Positions 17,641 to 26,366 are shown, counted from the stretch's first letter. The stretch: 64,000 nt of DNA from Hyphomicrobiales bacterium (GCA_021775415.1 JAJFHV010000017.1:118923-182922), one strand, 5' to 3'. Notes: generated from the sequence alone by a model not told the origin. Translations and numbers: made by a program.

Positions 17641-19349
17641 CACAAGTCCTCGCGAAAATGCGTCAGCAAATGATTGACTGGATTGGGTGCGGCCTGACCA
17701 AGACCACAGATAGAAGCATCGCGCATGACTGTTTCGAGGTCCCGGATTGCTTCTTCATCCAACGGACCATCTTTCGTCAACAATGCCATCATCTTTTCAG
17801 TACCACCTCTACAAGGTGTACATTGACCGCAACTCTCATGCTTGAAGAATGCAAGTGTATTCAGCACCGCATCCTTGATGTTGTCCTGGTCCGACAAAAC
17901 AACAATTGCATGCGAACCAACGAAGGATCCAAGAGACGCAAGTGGTTCGCCAAAATCGAGCGGCAAGTCGTCCATGGATGCGGGTAGTACGCCACCCGAT
18001 GCACCACCTGGATAATACGCCTTGAAGGTGTGGCCATCTTCCATGCCATCACAATAATCATCAATCAGTTCGCGAATGGTGACACCGGCAGGTGCAAGAA
18101 CCACACCCGGCTTTTTCACACGGCCTGATACGGACCATGACCGTGGACCTGGGTGTCCATCCTTACCCTGATCTGCAAACCATTTCGCACCGTTCTCAAT
18201 GATATCGCGAAGCCACCACAACGTTTCGACATTGTGGTTGAGGGTTGGTTTTCCAAACAGACCAACCTCGGCAATGAAGGGAGGACGGTGGCGAGGCATG
18301 CCGCGCTTACCTTCAATAGATTCAATCATCGCGGATTCTTCACCGCAAATGTAGGCCCCTGCCCCACGACGAAGTTCAATGAAGCCCTTTTCAACCAGAC
18401 CTGCGCTTTCCAATGCCGCAATCTCGCGACGCAGGATTTCCAGCACTGCCGGATACTCATCACGCATATAAAGATAAATCCGGTCCGCCTCGACGTAGTG
18501 AGCAGCAATCAACGCACCTTCGAACAAGCGATGCGGATCACGCTCAAGATAGTAGCGATCCTTGAATGTGCCAGGTTCGCCCTCGTCTCCGTTAATCGTC
18601 ATCAATCGCGGCCCTTCATAACCGCGAACAAACTTCCATTTCATATGCGCAGGGAAACCTGCTCCACCCAGTCCGCGCAGTCCAGAATCTTTCAAGAGAT
18701 CCAGCATTTCCTCAAACGAATGTGTATTTTTCCTGGCTGCTTCGTACGCTTTGTATCCGCCGTCTTTGCGGTAGCTTTCAAACGCAACGTAGTCTGGAAT
18801 TTCAGCCGGAATATCTGCATTGGTTTCGGCACCGGATGCAAGCTTCAGCAGGCCTTCGGTTGTTGCGTTACCGATTTCGAGATCCCCGACCCTTGCAGCA
18901 GGCGCTACATCACAGCCACCCATGCAAGGTGCGCGCATGATGCGAATTTTCTTCAGATCACAGCCGCTCTCCAACTCGCTGATCAATGTTTCTGCGCCAG
19001 CCATCATGCAAGAGAGTGAATCACAAACCCGGATTGTAACTGGAGCAGGTGCTGCTTCACCTTCTTTTACAATGTCAAAGTGATCGTAGAATGATGCGAC
19101 CTCGTACATCTCTGCCTGAGACATTCGCATGGTCTGAGCCAACGCACGCAGATGCTTGGCCTCAAGACAACCGAAGTGATCCTGAATCTTGTGAAGATGT
19201 TCAATCAACAAGTCCGGGCGCCGGGGTGCCTCGCCCAGCAGCGCATCAACTTCAACCAACGCAGCTTCATCCAGCTGGCGTCCCTTGGTGTGGTGGGATT
19301 TGCGGCCTTTGCCGCCACCTTTGCGCTCCATCGAGAACGGCTTGTTCAT
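17640..19349 (-). CDS. fdhB: NAD-dependent formate dehydrogenase, fused gamma-beta (NuoE-NuoF-like) subunit
   Basis: A 569-residue fusion. Residues about 25-165 are NuoE-like with a [2Fe-2S] site (CDSLSCMMAG and CMGGC). Residues about 190-569 are NuoF-like, with GLRGLGGAGFPAHMKWKFV for FMN, NGDEGEPGTFKDRYY and [17 protein letters not shown] for NADH, and the [4Fe-4S] motif [11 protein letters not shown]. It passes electrons from FdhA to NAD+. The fusion corresponds to Fdh1B of Methylobacterium; in Rhodobacter and Cupriavidus the two parts are separate FdsG and FdsB. A His/Lys/Arg-rich N-terminal stretch precedes the first domain. It is the first gene of a five-gene operon ending with fdhA. 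Confidence 0.94.
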   Translation of the reverse strand: MNKPFSMERKGGGKGRKSHHTKGRQLDEAALVEVDALLGEAPRRPDLLIEHLHKIQDHFGCLEAKHLRALAQTMRMSQAEMYEVASFYDHFDIVKEGEAAPAPVTIRVCDSLSCMMAGAETLISELESGCDLKKIRIMRAPCMGGCDVAPAARVGDLEIGNATTEGLLKLASGAETNADIPAEIPDYVAFESYRKDGGYKAYEAARKNTHSFEEMLDLLKDSGLRGLGGAGFPAHMKWKFVRGYEGPRLMTINGDEGEPGTFKDRYYLERDPHRLFEGALIAAHYVEADRIYLYMRDEYPAVLEILRREIAALESAGLVEKGFIELRRGAGAYICGEESAMIESIEGKRGMPRHRPPFIAEVGLFGKPTLNHNVETLWWLRDIIENGAKWFADQGKDGHPGPRSWSVSGRVKKPGVVLAPAGVTIRELIDDYCDGMEDGHTFKAYYPGGASGGVLPASMDDLPLDFGEPLASLGSFVGSHAIVVLSDQDNIKDAVLNTLAFFKHESCGQCTPCRGGTEKMMALLTKDGPLDEEAIRDLETVMRDASICGLGQAAPNPVNHLLTHFREDL

Positions 19350-19485
19350 GTTATCTGTCTTTCCGGTCCGGTTGCCATCTCACGCGCAAAAGCGCTGTGT
19401 GGTGGGAGACTTCTGCCTGCGACTTAGGTCAATGCGCAGGCGGCCAAGTTTGTCAAAACATTAGCCCGCCAACCCGGCCGGGAAC

Positions 19486-19526
19486 CCTGTCCGGTAACCT
19501 GCTTATTAGCATATGGACCGGACAGG
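19486..19526. promoter_or_regulatory. Perfect 10-bp inverted repeat between fhs and the formate dehydrogenase operon
   Basis: CCTGTCCGGT at 19486-19495 and ACCGGACAGG at 19517-19526 are exact reverse complements separated by 21 bases. A second palindrome, CCCGGCCGGG, lies beside it at about 19474-19483. There is no following T-run, so a simple terminator for fhs is not supported. An operator for the formate operon, or a long-loop mRNA hairpin after fhs, are the options. Confidence 0.45.
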
Positions 19527-19543
19527 ACAACCCCTATCTGGGT

Positions 19544-21220
19544 CTAGAACAGGCCTTGTACATCACCATTTTCATCAAGATGAATTGCCTCTGCACTTGG
19601 AACTCTCGGCAGACCCGGCATGGTCATGATTTCACCGCAGATTGCCACAACGAAACCCGCTCCAGCAGAAAGCCGTACTTCACGAACCGGCAGGCTGTGT
19701 CCTGTAGGTGCACCGCGCAGATTTGGATCGGTTGAGAAGGAGTATTGGGTCTTAGCCATACACACAGGAAGATTGCCGTATCCCGCCTCTTCCCACTGTT
19801 TCAGTTGGTCGCGAATTTTCTTGTCTGCCAGTACCTCGTCAGCACGGTAAATCCGCTTGGCGATGGTCTCCATTTTTTCAAACAATGGCATGTCGTCTGG
19901 ATATAGCGGTGCGTACTGAGCATGACCACCATTGATGATCTCTACTACCTTGTTTGCAAGATCGACCGCGCCCTTGGAGCCATTTGCCCAATGCATACAC
20001 AGGACAGCTTCCGAACCCTGGCTCGTCACATATTCCTTGACTGCCTCAACCTCTGCATCCGTATCAGAAATAAAGTGGTTGATTGCTACCACAGCAGGAA
20101 CGCCGAATTGTTTGATGTTTTCAATATGGCGACCAAGATTTGGGCACCCTTTCTTCACTGCATCAACATTTTCTGCCCCAAGATCTCCCTTGGCGACACC
20201 GCCATTCATCTTCATTGCGCGGACGGTTGCAACGATCACAACGGCTTCCGGTGCAATGCCTGCCTTGCGGCATTTAATGTTGAGAAACTTTTCAGCACCG
20301 AGATCTGCTCCAAAGCCTGCTTCGGTCACCACATAATCAGCTACCTTCAAGGCAGTTTTTGTAGCAACGACCGAGTTACAACCGTGCGCGATGTTGGCGA
20401 AAGGTCCGCCGTGAACAAATGCTGGGTTATTTTCAAGTGTTTGCACGAGGTTTGGCTGCATGGCCTGCTGCAACAACACTGTCATGGCGCCATCTGCCTT
20501 GATGTCCCGGCAATAAACAGGGCTACGATCGCGGCGATAAGCGACGATAATATCGCCAAGACGCTTTTCGAGATCGTCAAGATCGTTGGAGAGACAAAGG
20601 ATTGCCATAACTTCTGATGCGACCGTGATGTCAAAACCAGCTTCGCGCGGAAACCCGTTAGCGACACCACCAAGAGAAGCGGTGATCTGGCGAAGCGCGC
20701 GGTCATTCATGTCCATTACCCGGCGCCACACTACCCGACGCGTGTCGATATCGAGGTCGTTGCCCCAGTAAATGTGGTTATCAATCATCGCCGAGAGCAG
20801 ATTGTGTGCTGATGTGATCGCGTGAAAGTCACCGGTGAAGTGGAGGTTCATTTCCTCCATTGGAACAACCTGCGCATAACCACCGCCAGCGGCACCACCC
20901 TTCATACCAAAGCAGGGACCCAGTGAAGCTTCACGAATACAAATCGCTGCTTTTTTGCCAATTGCATTGAGACCATCACCAAGACCAACCGTTGTTGTGG
21001 TTTTGCCTTCTCCGGCTGGTGTCGGGTTGATTGCAGTTACGAGAATCAGCTTGCCGTCAGTGTTTTTTTGAACTGACTTGATAAATTCTTCGGATACCTT
21101 TGCCTTGTCATGGCCAAACGGCAGCAAGTCTTTGTCCGGAATACCAAGTTTGGCTCCGATTTCCTGAATTGGCTTTTTATTAGCTTCTCTGGCGATATCG
21201 ATGTCTGTTTTTACGGCCAT
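19544..21220 (-). CDS. fhs: Formate-tetrahydrofolate ligase
   Basis: A 558-residue cytosolic enzyme making 10-formyl-THF from formate, ATP and THF, the entry of formate into C1 assimilation. The start [22 protein letters not shown] is chosen over an upstream in-frame codon because GGAG lies eight bases before it. The P-loop is [18 protein letters not shown]; other family blocks are [35 protein letters not shown] and [14 protein letters not shown]. The C-terminus is intact. It lies upstream of the formate dehydrogenase operon on the same strand, with about 190 bases between, so oxidation and assimilation of formate are encoded together. The leader contains a small palindrome (CCTGA-ATCGA-TCAGG near 21291-21305). 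Confidence 0.96.
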   Translation of the reverse strand: MAVKTDIDIAREANKKPIQEIGAKLGIPDKDLLPFGHDKAKVSEEFIKSVQKNTDGKLILVTAINPTPAGEGKTTTTVGLGDGLNAIGKKAAICIREASLGPCFGMKGGAAGGGYAQVVPMEEMNLHFTGDFHAITSAHNLLSAMIDNHIYWGNDLDIDTRRVVWRRVMDMNDRALRQITASLGGVANGFPREAGFDITVASEVMAILCLSNDLDDLEKRLGDIIVAYRRDRSPVYCRDIKADGAMTVLLQQAMQPNLVQTLENNPAFVHGGPFANIAHGCNSVVATKTALKVADYVVTEAGFGADLGAEKFLNIKCRKAGIAPEAVVIVATVRAMKMNGGVAKGDLGAENVDAVKKGCPNLGRHIENIKQFGVPAVVAINHFISDTDAEVEAVKEYVTSQGSEAVLCMHWANGSKGAVDLANKVVEIINGGHAQYAPLYPDDMPLFEKMETIAKRIYRADEVLADKKIRDQLKQWEEAGYGNLPVCMAKTQYSFSTDPNLRGAPTGHSLPVREVRLSAGAGFVVAICGEIMTMPGLPRVPSAEAIHLDENGDVQGLF

Positions 21221-21488
21221 GTGGTGCTCCGCTGCAGGCAGTGTACGCTGCTCTGGCTTGAAAAAATTGAATGGAAACCTCGCCCGCAAGACCTGAATCG
21301 ATCAGGGTCTGACGACCTAGCATCCTCGCAGGCGCGTTAGTAATCGAATAATACGCCGGTGAAAACTTTTTAATTCACGCCGTATGATGTTATTTCAACG
21401 CCAAACTGCCAGATACCACCAAAGAAAACCAATCGCAACCAATTTTGCCCACTTTTATACCAATTTATAACAACTCAAAGGTTCCACC

Positions 21489-22484
21489 ATGAGCACCGCC
21501 TTGCAGATAAGCGCAATCGAAATTCGGGAGGCCGGGGGGCCAAATGTATTGCAGCAATGCAACCGGGCTATGCCCGAACCTCAACCCGGGGAAGTCTTGA
21601 TCAAGGTAGCCGCGGCGGGCGTTAATCGTCCGGATTGTTTGCAACGCGCCGGGTCGTATCCACCACCGCCGGGTGCTTCGGATATCCCAGGCCTTGAGGT
21701 TGCCGGTGAAATAATTGAGACCGGCAAGGATACGGACCAATCCGTGATTGGTCGTACGGTTATGGCACTGGTTCCGGGCGGTGGTTATGCAACACATGCA
21801 GTGGTGCATCTTTCCAATACATTGCCGATTCCTGCCGGCATTACTGAAGTTGAGGCTGCAGCAATTCCAGAGACTTTTTTCACGGTCTGGCACAATGTTT
21901 TTCAAAGGGGACAGCTTGGTGAAAATGAGACCCTTCTTGTCCACGGTGGAACCAGCGGCATTGGTACTACAGCCATTCAGCTGGCAAAGGCGTTCGGCGC
22001 AACCGTCATTACAACGGCAGGTTCTGATGAGAAATGCGCAGCATGCACCAAGCTTGGCGCGGATTATGCTATCAATTATCGCAAAGAGGCATTCGAAGAT
22101 CGGGTTAAGGAACTCACCGACGGCAAGGGTGCGAATGTTATCCTGGATATGGTTGGCGGAGATTATATCCAGAGAAACTACAAAGCAGCAGCTGTAGATG
22201 GTCGAATTATCCAAATTGCATTTCTGAACGGCCCGAAGGCTGAAGTAAACTTTTTACCCGTCATGCTCAAGCGCCTGACGCATACCGGTTCAACGTTGCG
22301 AGCGCGATCGGTGGAATTCAAAGCGCAGATTACAAGAGAATTGCTTGATAAGGTCTGGCCACTTTTGGAAGCAGGCAAAGTACGTCCGGTATTGGATAGC
22401 ACATTCGCGCTTGAAGACGCGGCAAAGGCGCATGAGCGAATGGAATCCAGTGAGCACATCGGAAAAATCGTGCTTAAAACTTAG
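21489..22484 (+). CDS. Zinc-less NAD(P)H:quinone oxidoreductase (PIG3 type, MDR family)
   Basis: A 331-residue medium-chain dehydrogenase/reductase. It has the GroES-like N-terminal half (VLIKVAAAGVNRPDCLQRAGSYPPPPGASDIPGLEVAGEI) and a Rossmann half with LVHGGTSGIGTTAIQLAKAFGATVITTAGS. The zinc ligands of alcohol dehydrogenases are absent, which fits the quinone oxidoreductase group. The ATG has AAGG seven bases upstream. It is convergent with fbpB and overlaps its 3' end by 11 bases. The physiological substrate is unknown. Confidence 0.88.
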   Translation: MSTALQISAIEIREAGGPNVLQQCNRAMPEPQPGEVLIKVAAAGVNRPDCLQRAGSYPPPPGASDIPGLEVAGEIIETGKDTDQSVIGRTVMALVPGGGYATHAVVHLSNTLPIPAGITEVEAAAIPETFFTVWHNVFQRGQLGENETLLVHGGTSGIGTTAIQLAKAFGATVITTAGSDEKCAACTKLGADYAINYRKEAFEDRVKELTDGKGANVILDMVGGDYIQRNYKAAAVDGRIIQIAFLNGPKAEVNFLPVMLKRLTHTGSTLRARSVEFKAQITRELLDKVWPLLEAGKVRPVLDSTFALEDAAKAHERMESSEHIGKIVLKT

Positions 22485-24165
22485 GAGCGCTTGCCTTTTG
22501 CAGAATTGCCACGGGTATTATCCCTGCAGCAACGATCAACAAACACCCGACGGCTGCTTCTTCGACCTGGGCACGGGAGGCAAAATCATACACATATGTT
22601 GCGAGTGTATTCACACCGAAGGGGCGCAGCATGATTGTGGCGGAAAGCTCCTTGATGCTTTCCACAAAAACCAACAACGCAGCGGCTGCCATTGCAGGCC
22701 GCATAATCGGCAACAACACAAAACGCAACGTACCGCGAATTGTGCTCCCAAGACTTCGAGCGGCCATGTCGATGTTCGGGGAAACCTTTTTGAACCCGCT
22801 ATCCAACGTACCCTCGGCCATTGCCATGAAACGCACCAGATAAGCATAAATAATCGCTGCACCGGATCCGGTAATCATTAATCCGGTTGAAAAGCCAAAC
22901 ATTGAACGTGATATGCCATCGACAAAATTATCAAACATTGCCAGGGGCAGGAATATTCCAAGCGCCAGTAGAGTTCCCGGCACTGCATAACCGGAAGATG
23001 CTGCCTTAACCAAGGCATCCACCGATTTTCTGGCGCATACACGCACGGCGTAGGCTAGAAACAATCCGATTAAAACAGCCAGAACTGCGGCAATTCCGGC
23101 AAGCAGAACGCTCGTCATCAAAGCTTCAACAAGTGGCGCAGCCTCACTCAATCGAAAGTGGGATAAGGCATACCCCCCAAGCACTGACACCGGAATGCCA
23201 AACCCGGCCAAAACCGGTATGAGGCAGGCTATAGATGCTGCAATCGCGCTAAATCCGGAAAGCTCAGCCCTAACAACAACTCCACTTTTGCGCCCCGCCA
23301 GCAAGTCGTGAAATCTTCGACCGCGCCTGCTTGCCCGTTCGAGCAGCAGAAGACCAATGACAATAGCAAGCAGGAAAAGTGCAATTTGGGCGGCACCGGC
23401 CAAATCATTCTGGTTCAACCAAACTGAAAATATCGAGAATGTGAGTGTGCGAGTTCCTAAATACTCGACTGCACCGATATCGTTGATGGTTTCCATTAAG
23501 GCCAGTGCTATGCCCAAAATGATTGCCGGACGTGCGGTCGGAACAATTATCCGCAGGAGAAGTCGCCAGCGCGACGCCCCAAGTGTACGGGCTGAATCGA
23601 CAATGGTGTTGCCTTGAAAATGAAACAAGGTGCGTACCGATAAATATACATATGGATAAAGCACCAACCCCATTACGAATATGGTTCCAGAAAGCGACCG
23701 AATTTCCGGAAACCAGTAATCACGGGGGCTATCAAAACCACCCACGCTGCGCACTATTGATTGTAACGGACCGGTAAAGGAGAAGAACTCCACAAATGCG
23801 TAAGCTGAAATATAGGTGGGGACTGCCAATGGCAGCATCAGCGCCCACTCGAGAGCCCCCCGGCCCGGGAAGTCATAATAAGAAACAAGCCAGGCTGTTG
23901 TTGTTCCACATATCGCAACAAACAATCCGACACCAACGAGCAAATATCCCGTTGTAAGCGATGCATGCGGTAGCACATTTTGAGTAATATGGCGGAAGCT
24001 TTCGATATCCCCCGTGAAAGCGATAACTGCCAAGGCTGCGACGGGCATCATCAAGATTGCTGCGATGAGGCCCGTTAACAAGCGCAATGTGTAATTCCTA
24101 CTTACTGAATGATGTTCGAATTTTTCCAGGAATTTAGGTAAAGGCAAATAATTGCCAATGCTCAA
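22474..24165 (-). CDS. fbpB: Ferric iron ABC transporter permease (FbpB type, two fused permease halves)
   Basis: A 563-residue inner-membrane protein with about twelve transmembrane helices in two homologous halves. Each half carries the ABC permease EAA loop: DSARTLGASRWRLLLRIIVP near residue 200 and DMAARSLGSTIRGTLRFVLLP near 475. This is the FbpB/SfuB architecture for periplasmic Fe3+ import. It overlaps fbpA by four bases (ATGA). The matching ATPase (FbpC) is not adjacent and must be elsewhere or shared. RirA control is expected from the operator upstream of fbpA. Confidence 0.92.
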   Translation of the reverse strand: MSIGNYLPLPKFLEKFEHHSVSRNYTLRLLTGLIAAILMMPVAALAVIAFTGDIESFRHITQNVLPHASLTTGYLLVGVGLFVAICGTTTAWLVSYYDFPGRGALEWALMLPLAVPTYISAYAFVEFFSFTGPLQSIVRSVGGFDSPRDYWFPEIRSLSGTIFVMGLVLYPYVYLSVRTLFHFQGNTIVDSARTLGASRWRLLLRIIVPTARPAIILGIALALMETINDIGAVEYLGTRTLTFSIFSVWLNQNDLAGAAQIALFLLAIVIGLLLLERASRRGRRFHDLLAGRKSGVVVRAELSGFSAIAASIACLIPVLAGFGIPVSVLGGYALSHFRLSEAAPLVEALMTSVLLAGIAAVLAVLIGLFLAYAVRVCARKSVDALVKAASSGYAVPGTLLALGIFLPLAMFDNFVDGISRSMFGFSTGLMITGSGAAIIYAYLVRFMAMAEGTLDSGFKKVSPNIDMAARSLGSTIRGTLRFVLLPIMRPAMAAAALLVFVESIKELSATIMLRPFGVNTLATYVYDFASRAQVEEAAVGCLLIVAAGIIPVAILQKASAPKF

Positions 24166-25205
24166 CTCTGCGGACCATCATCAAAACCAGTTTGATCAAC
24201 CAACCGGGAAGCATCCTTGCGGAAACCTGCAATTGTTTCAAGTGAAAGCGTGTCAGCTTTCATCTCTCCAAAACCTGCAACTATTTCCGAATTGTTTGCT
24301 TCGGTAGAAACCGGGTACTCAAACACCTGCTCAGCAAATATTTCCTGGGCCGATACGCCCGACAAGAATTCCATTAATTTTACGGCAGCTTCCTTATGCG
24401 GAGCGTGTTTAGCAAGCGCCATACCGGAGATATTGACATGCGTGCCACGGGTTTCACTGTTGGGGAAAAGCACCTTGATAGAGGCGGCCCATTCTTTTTG
24501 CTCGGGTTTTGATTCATTGGTCTGCATCAGACCGACATAGTAGGTATTGCCAAGTCCGATGTCGCACTCACCGGAATAGATTGCCTTTGCTTGAGCGCGA
24601 TCATTACCATCAGGTCTGCGCGCGAGGTTTTGTTTAACACCCTCCAACCAGTGAGCAGTAAACTCATGGCCATGGTGTGCAATTAGAGAGGCGAAAAGAG
24701 CAATATTGTATGCGTGCTGCCCCGAACGTGTGCAGATTTTTCCACGCCACTTGGGATCAGCCAGTTCTTCATAGGTAATCGCATCTTGTTTAACCCGCTC
24801 CTTTGACGCGAACACAACCCGACCGCGGGTTGTCAGGCCAAACCATCGTTTGGCCGGATCCCGATACTCAGCCGGAATATTGGCCTCAATCACGGCACTT
24901 GCCAATGGCTGGTTAAGCCCTTTGTTGGTGATCGTAGCAAGACGCCCAATATCTGAAGTAAGGATGACGTCAGCAATTGAATTGGCCCCTTCCGCCTCCA
25001 GTTTTTCGGCAAGCCCCTTTTTTAGAAATTGGACCCGGGTCGCAATCCCGGTTTGGCGGGTAAATTCATCCAGCACGGGTTTGATAAGATCAGGTTGGCG
25101 GTAGGAATAAATATTGACTGTGTCGCCGGCAATTGCCGTGAGGCCGGGCGCGAGAAACACTAAAAAAACTGCTACTACACAGAGGGGAAATTTGAACTTG
25201 GACAT
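24162..25205 (-). CDS. fbpA: Ferric iron ABC transporter substrate-binding protein
   Basis: A 347-residue periplasmic protein with a signal peptide (MSKFKFPLCVVAVFLVFLAPGLTAIAG). The mature start DTVNIYSYRQPDLIKPVLDEF is typical of the FbpA/FutA family. The tandem tyrosines that coordinate Fe3+ are visible in GLGNTYYVGLM near residue 220. It is the first gene of fbpAB. The operator at 25237-25255 is 32-50 bases upstream of the ATG, where a repressor would block transcription. Confidence 0.93.
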   Translation of the reverse strand: MSKFKFPLCVVAVFLVFLAPGLTAIAGDTVNIYSYRQPDLIKPVLDEFTRQTGIATRVQFLKKGLAEKLEAEGANSIADVILTSDIGRLATITNKGLNQPLASAVIEANIPAEYRDPAKRWFGLTTRGRVVFASKERVKQDAITYEELADPKWRGKICTRSGQHAYNIALFASLIAHHGHEFTAHWLEGVKQNLARRPDGNDRAQAKAIYSGECDIGLGNTYYVGLMQTNESKPEQKEWAASIKVLFPNSETRGTHVNISGMALAKHAPHKEAAVKLMEFLSGVSAQEIFAEQVFEYPVSTEANNSEIVAGFGEMKADTLSLETIAGFRKDASRLVDQTGFDDGPQS

Positions 25206-25236
25206 TGGAGTTCCTTTACAACACCACAGGCATATA

Positions 25237-25255
25237 CCTGACCCATTTGGTCAGG
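25237..25255. promoter_or_regulatory. Iron-responsive operator (IRO box), RirA target
   Basis: CCTGACC at 25237-25243 and GGTCAGG at 25249-25255 form an exact inverted repeat, containing TGA (25239-25241), nine bases, then TCA (25251-25253). TGA-N9-TCA is the known RirA iron-responsive operator of rhizobia. It lies between fbpA and rirA, closer to fbpA. Confidence 0.8.
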
Positions 25256-25313
25256 ATTAAAACCGGAAAAAGCCTATGTCAACATGCTCAATTAAAAAAC
25301 TTGACAAAAAGAG

Positions 25314-25341
25314 TTTACATTTCTTGGAACTGTTCTAAACT
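25314..25341 (+). promoter_or_regulatory. Probable rirA promoter
   Basis: TTTACA at 25314-25319 and TAAACT at 25336-25341 are 16 bases apart and 42 bases before the rirA start. An alternative -35 is TTGACA at 25301-25306, which lacks a good -10 at the right distance. Confidence 0.45.
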
Positions 25342-25350
25342 GTCGATCAG

Positions 25351-25372
25351 AAACGGTATACATGCACCGTTT
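25351..25372. promoter_or_regulatory. Inverted repeat in the rirA leader
   Basis: AAACGGT at 25351-25357 and ACCGTTT at 25366-25372 are exact reverse complements with an 8-base loop, directly upstream of the GGAG ribosome binding site (25373-25376). It could be an operator or an mRNA hairpin affecting rirA translation. Confidence 0.45.
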
Positions 25373-25383
25373 GGAGTAGATAA

Positions 25384-25851
25384 TTGCGACTAACCCGTCA
25401 GACAAATTATGCTATCCGCATCATGATGTATTGTGCAGCCAATCAAGGCTCTTTGAGCCAGATTCCTGAAATCGCAAATGCATATCATCTGTCAGAGGCA
25501 TTTTTGTTCAAGATTTTGAGGCCGATTACGCAACATGGGTTCGTCGAATCTGTGCGAGGCAGAAAGGGCGGCATCCGACTGGCACGACCGGCAAGCTCTA
25601 TTAAACTTTCAGAGGTTGTTAAAATAACCGAAGACAGTTTTGCGATGGCTGATTGTTTTGAAGCAAACGGAACAGACTGTCCACTGGTGGATCAATGTGG
25701 ATTGAGCAGCGCACTCAATGAAGCTCTTGATGCCTTCTTTGCGGTTCTTGCAAAGTATACGATTGATGATCTGGCAAATGCCAAACCAAGCATTCATGAA
25801 CTTCTGGGTTTGCACTTGCTGGAAGAACCCACATCCTCCCAAACCCAATAA
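25384..25851 (+). CDS. rirA: Rrf2-family iron-responsive regulator RirA
   Basis: A 155-residue transcriptional repressor of iron-uptake genes under iron-replete conditions. The start is TTG with GGAG seven bases upstream, giving MRLTRQTNYAIRIMMYCAAN, the canonical RirA N-terminus. The winged helix covers residues 1-75 (VESVRGRKGGIRLARP as wing). Three cysteines for the iron-sulfur cluster lie near residues 91-105 (DCFEANGTDCPLVDQC). The sequence follows rhizobial RirA closely (VVKITEDSFAMADCFEA). It is divergent from fbpAB and probably represses it through the IRO box. Confidence 0.93.
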   Translation: MRLTRQTNYAIRIMMYCAANQGSLSQIPEIANAYHLSEAFLFKILRPITQHGFVESVRGRKGGIRLARPASSIKLSEVVKITEDSFAMADCFEANGTDCPLVDQCGLSSALNEALDAFFAVLAKYTIDDLANAKPSIHELLGLHLLEEPTSSQTQ

Positions 25852-25855
25852 CCAA

Positions 25856-25886
25856 AAAAAAGCCCACAATGAATTGCGGGCTTTTC
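25856..25886. terminator. Bidirectional terminator between rirA and hup
   Basis: AAAAGCCC at 25857-25864 pairs GGGCTTTT at 25878-25885 with a 13-base loop. A-runs on the left and T-runs on the right let it serve both converging genes. Confidence 0.8.
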
Positions 25887-25910
25887 TGATTCTTTTTGTG
25901 GCGAAAAATA

Positions 25911-26186
25911 TCAGTGGTTGACTGCCTCTTTCAAAGACTTGCCGGCTTTGAATTTGGGAGCTTTAGAAGCAGCTACCTGAATTGTTTCACCTGTCCGTGG
26001 ATTACGGGCAGTCGTTGCCTTGCGGTTTGCTACGGTAAAGTTACCAAAACCGAGGATGCGAACTTCACCACCCTGTGCCAGGCTGCTTGTTACGGTATTG
26101 AGTACCGCATCGACTGCATCATTTGCTTGTGCTTTTGTCATGCTGCACTGATCCGCCACTGATGCAATTAGCTCGTTTTTGTTCAT
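25911..26186 (-). CDS. hupB: HU-family DNA-binding protein
   Basis: A 91-residue histone-like protein, MNKNELIASVADQCSMTKAQANDAV, with the DNA-binding arm GFGNFTVANRKATTARNPRTGETIQVAASKAPKFKAGKSLKEAV. The start at 26186 has AAGGA about seven bases upstream; the longer upstream frame is not used. It binds and bends DNA without strict sequence preference. Its place immediately downstream of lon is the usual one in Rhizobiales. Confidence 0.96.
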   Translation of the reverse strand: MNKNELIASVADQCSMTKAQANDAVDAVLNTVTSSLAQGGEVRILGFGNFTVANRKATTARNPRTGETIQVAASKAPKFKAGKSLKEAVNH

Positions 26187-26366
26187 TGTATTTCCTTCCA
26201 TTGAAGATGAACGACTCATCGTACGATGTGGCATCGTCACCTTTTGAAGCGCAAAATACAACCGAAAACCCACTAAAAACGGCTGAAATCAGGGCTTTTG
26301 GGGGATAATTCCGCTATCACAACCCAAAATTGTTCCCAAGGGGGGCCAAAATCGGCTTCCTGAACG

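Noticed and set aside
18153..19019. Plus-strand 288-codon open frame over fdhB
   Set aside because: Long but wholly antisense to the fused formate dehydrogenase subunit, with Cys/His/Arg-rich composition typical of shadow frames.
21465..22214. Minus-strand 249-codon open frame over the quinone oxidoreductase
   Set aside because: Shadow of a well-defined MDR protein; no ribosome binding site or domain.
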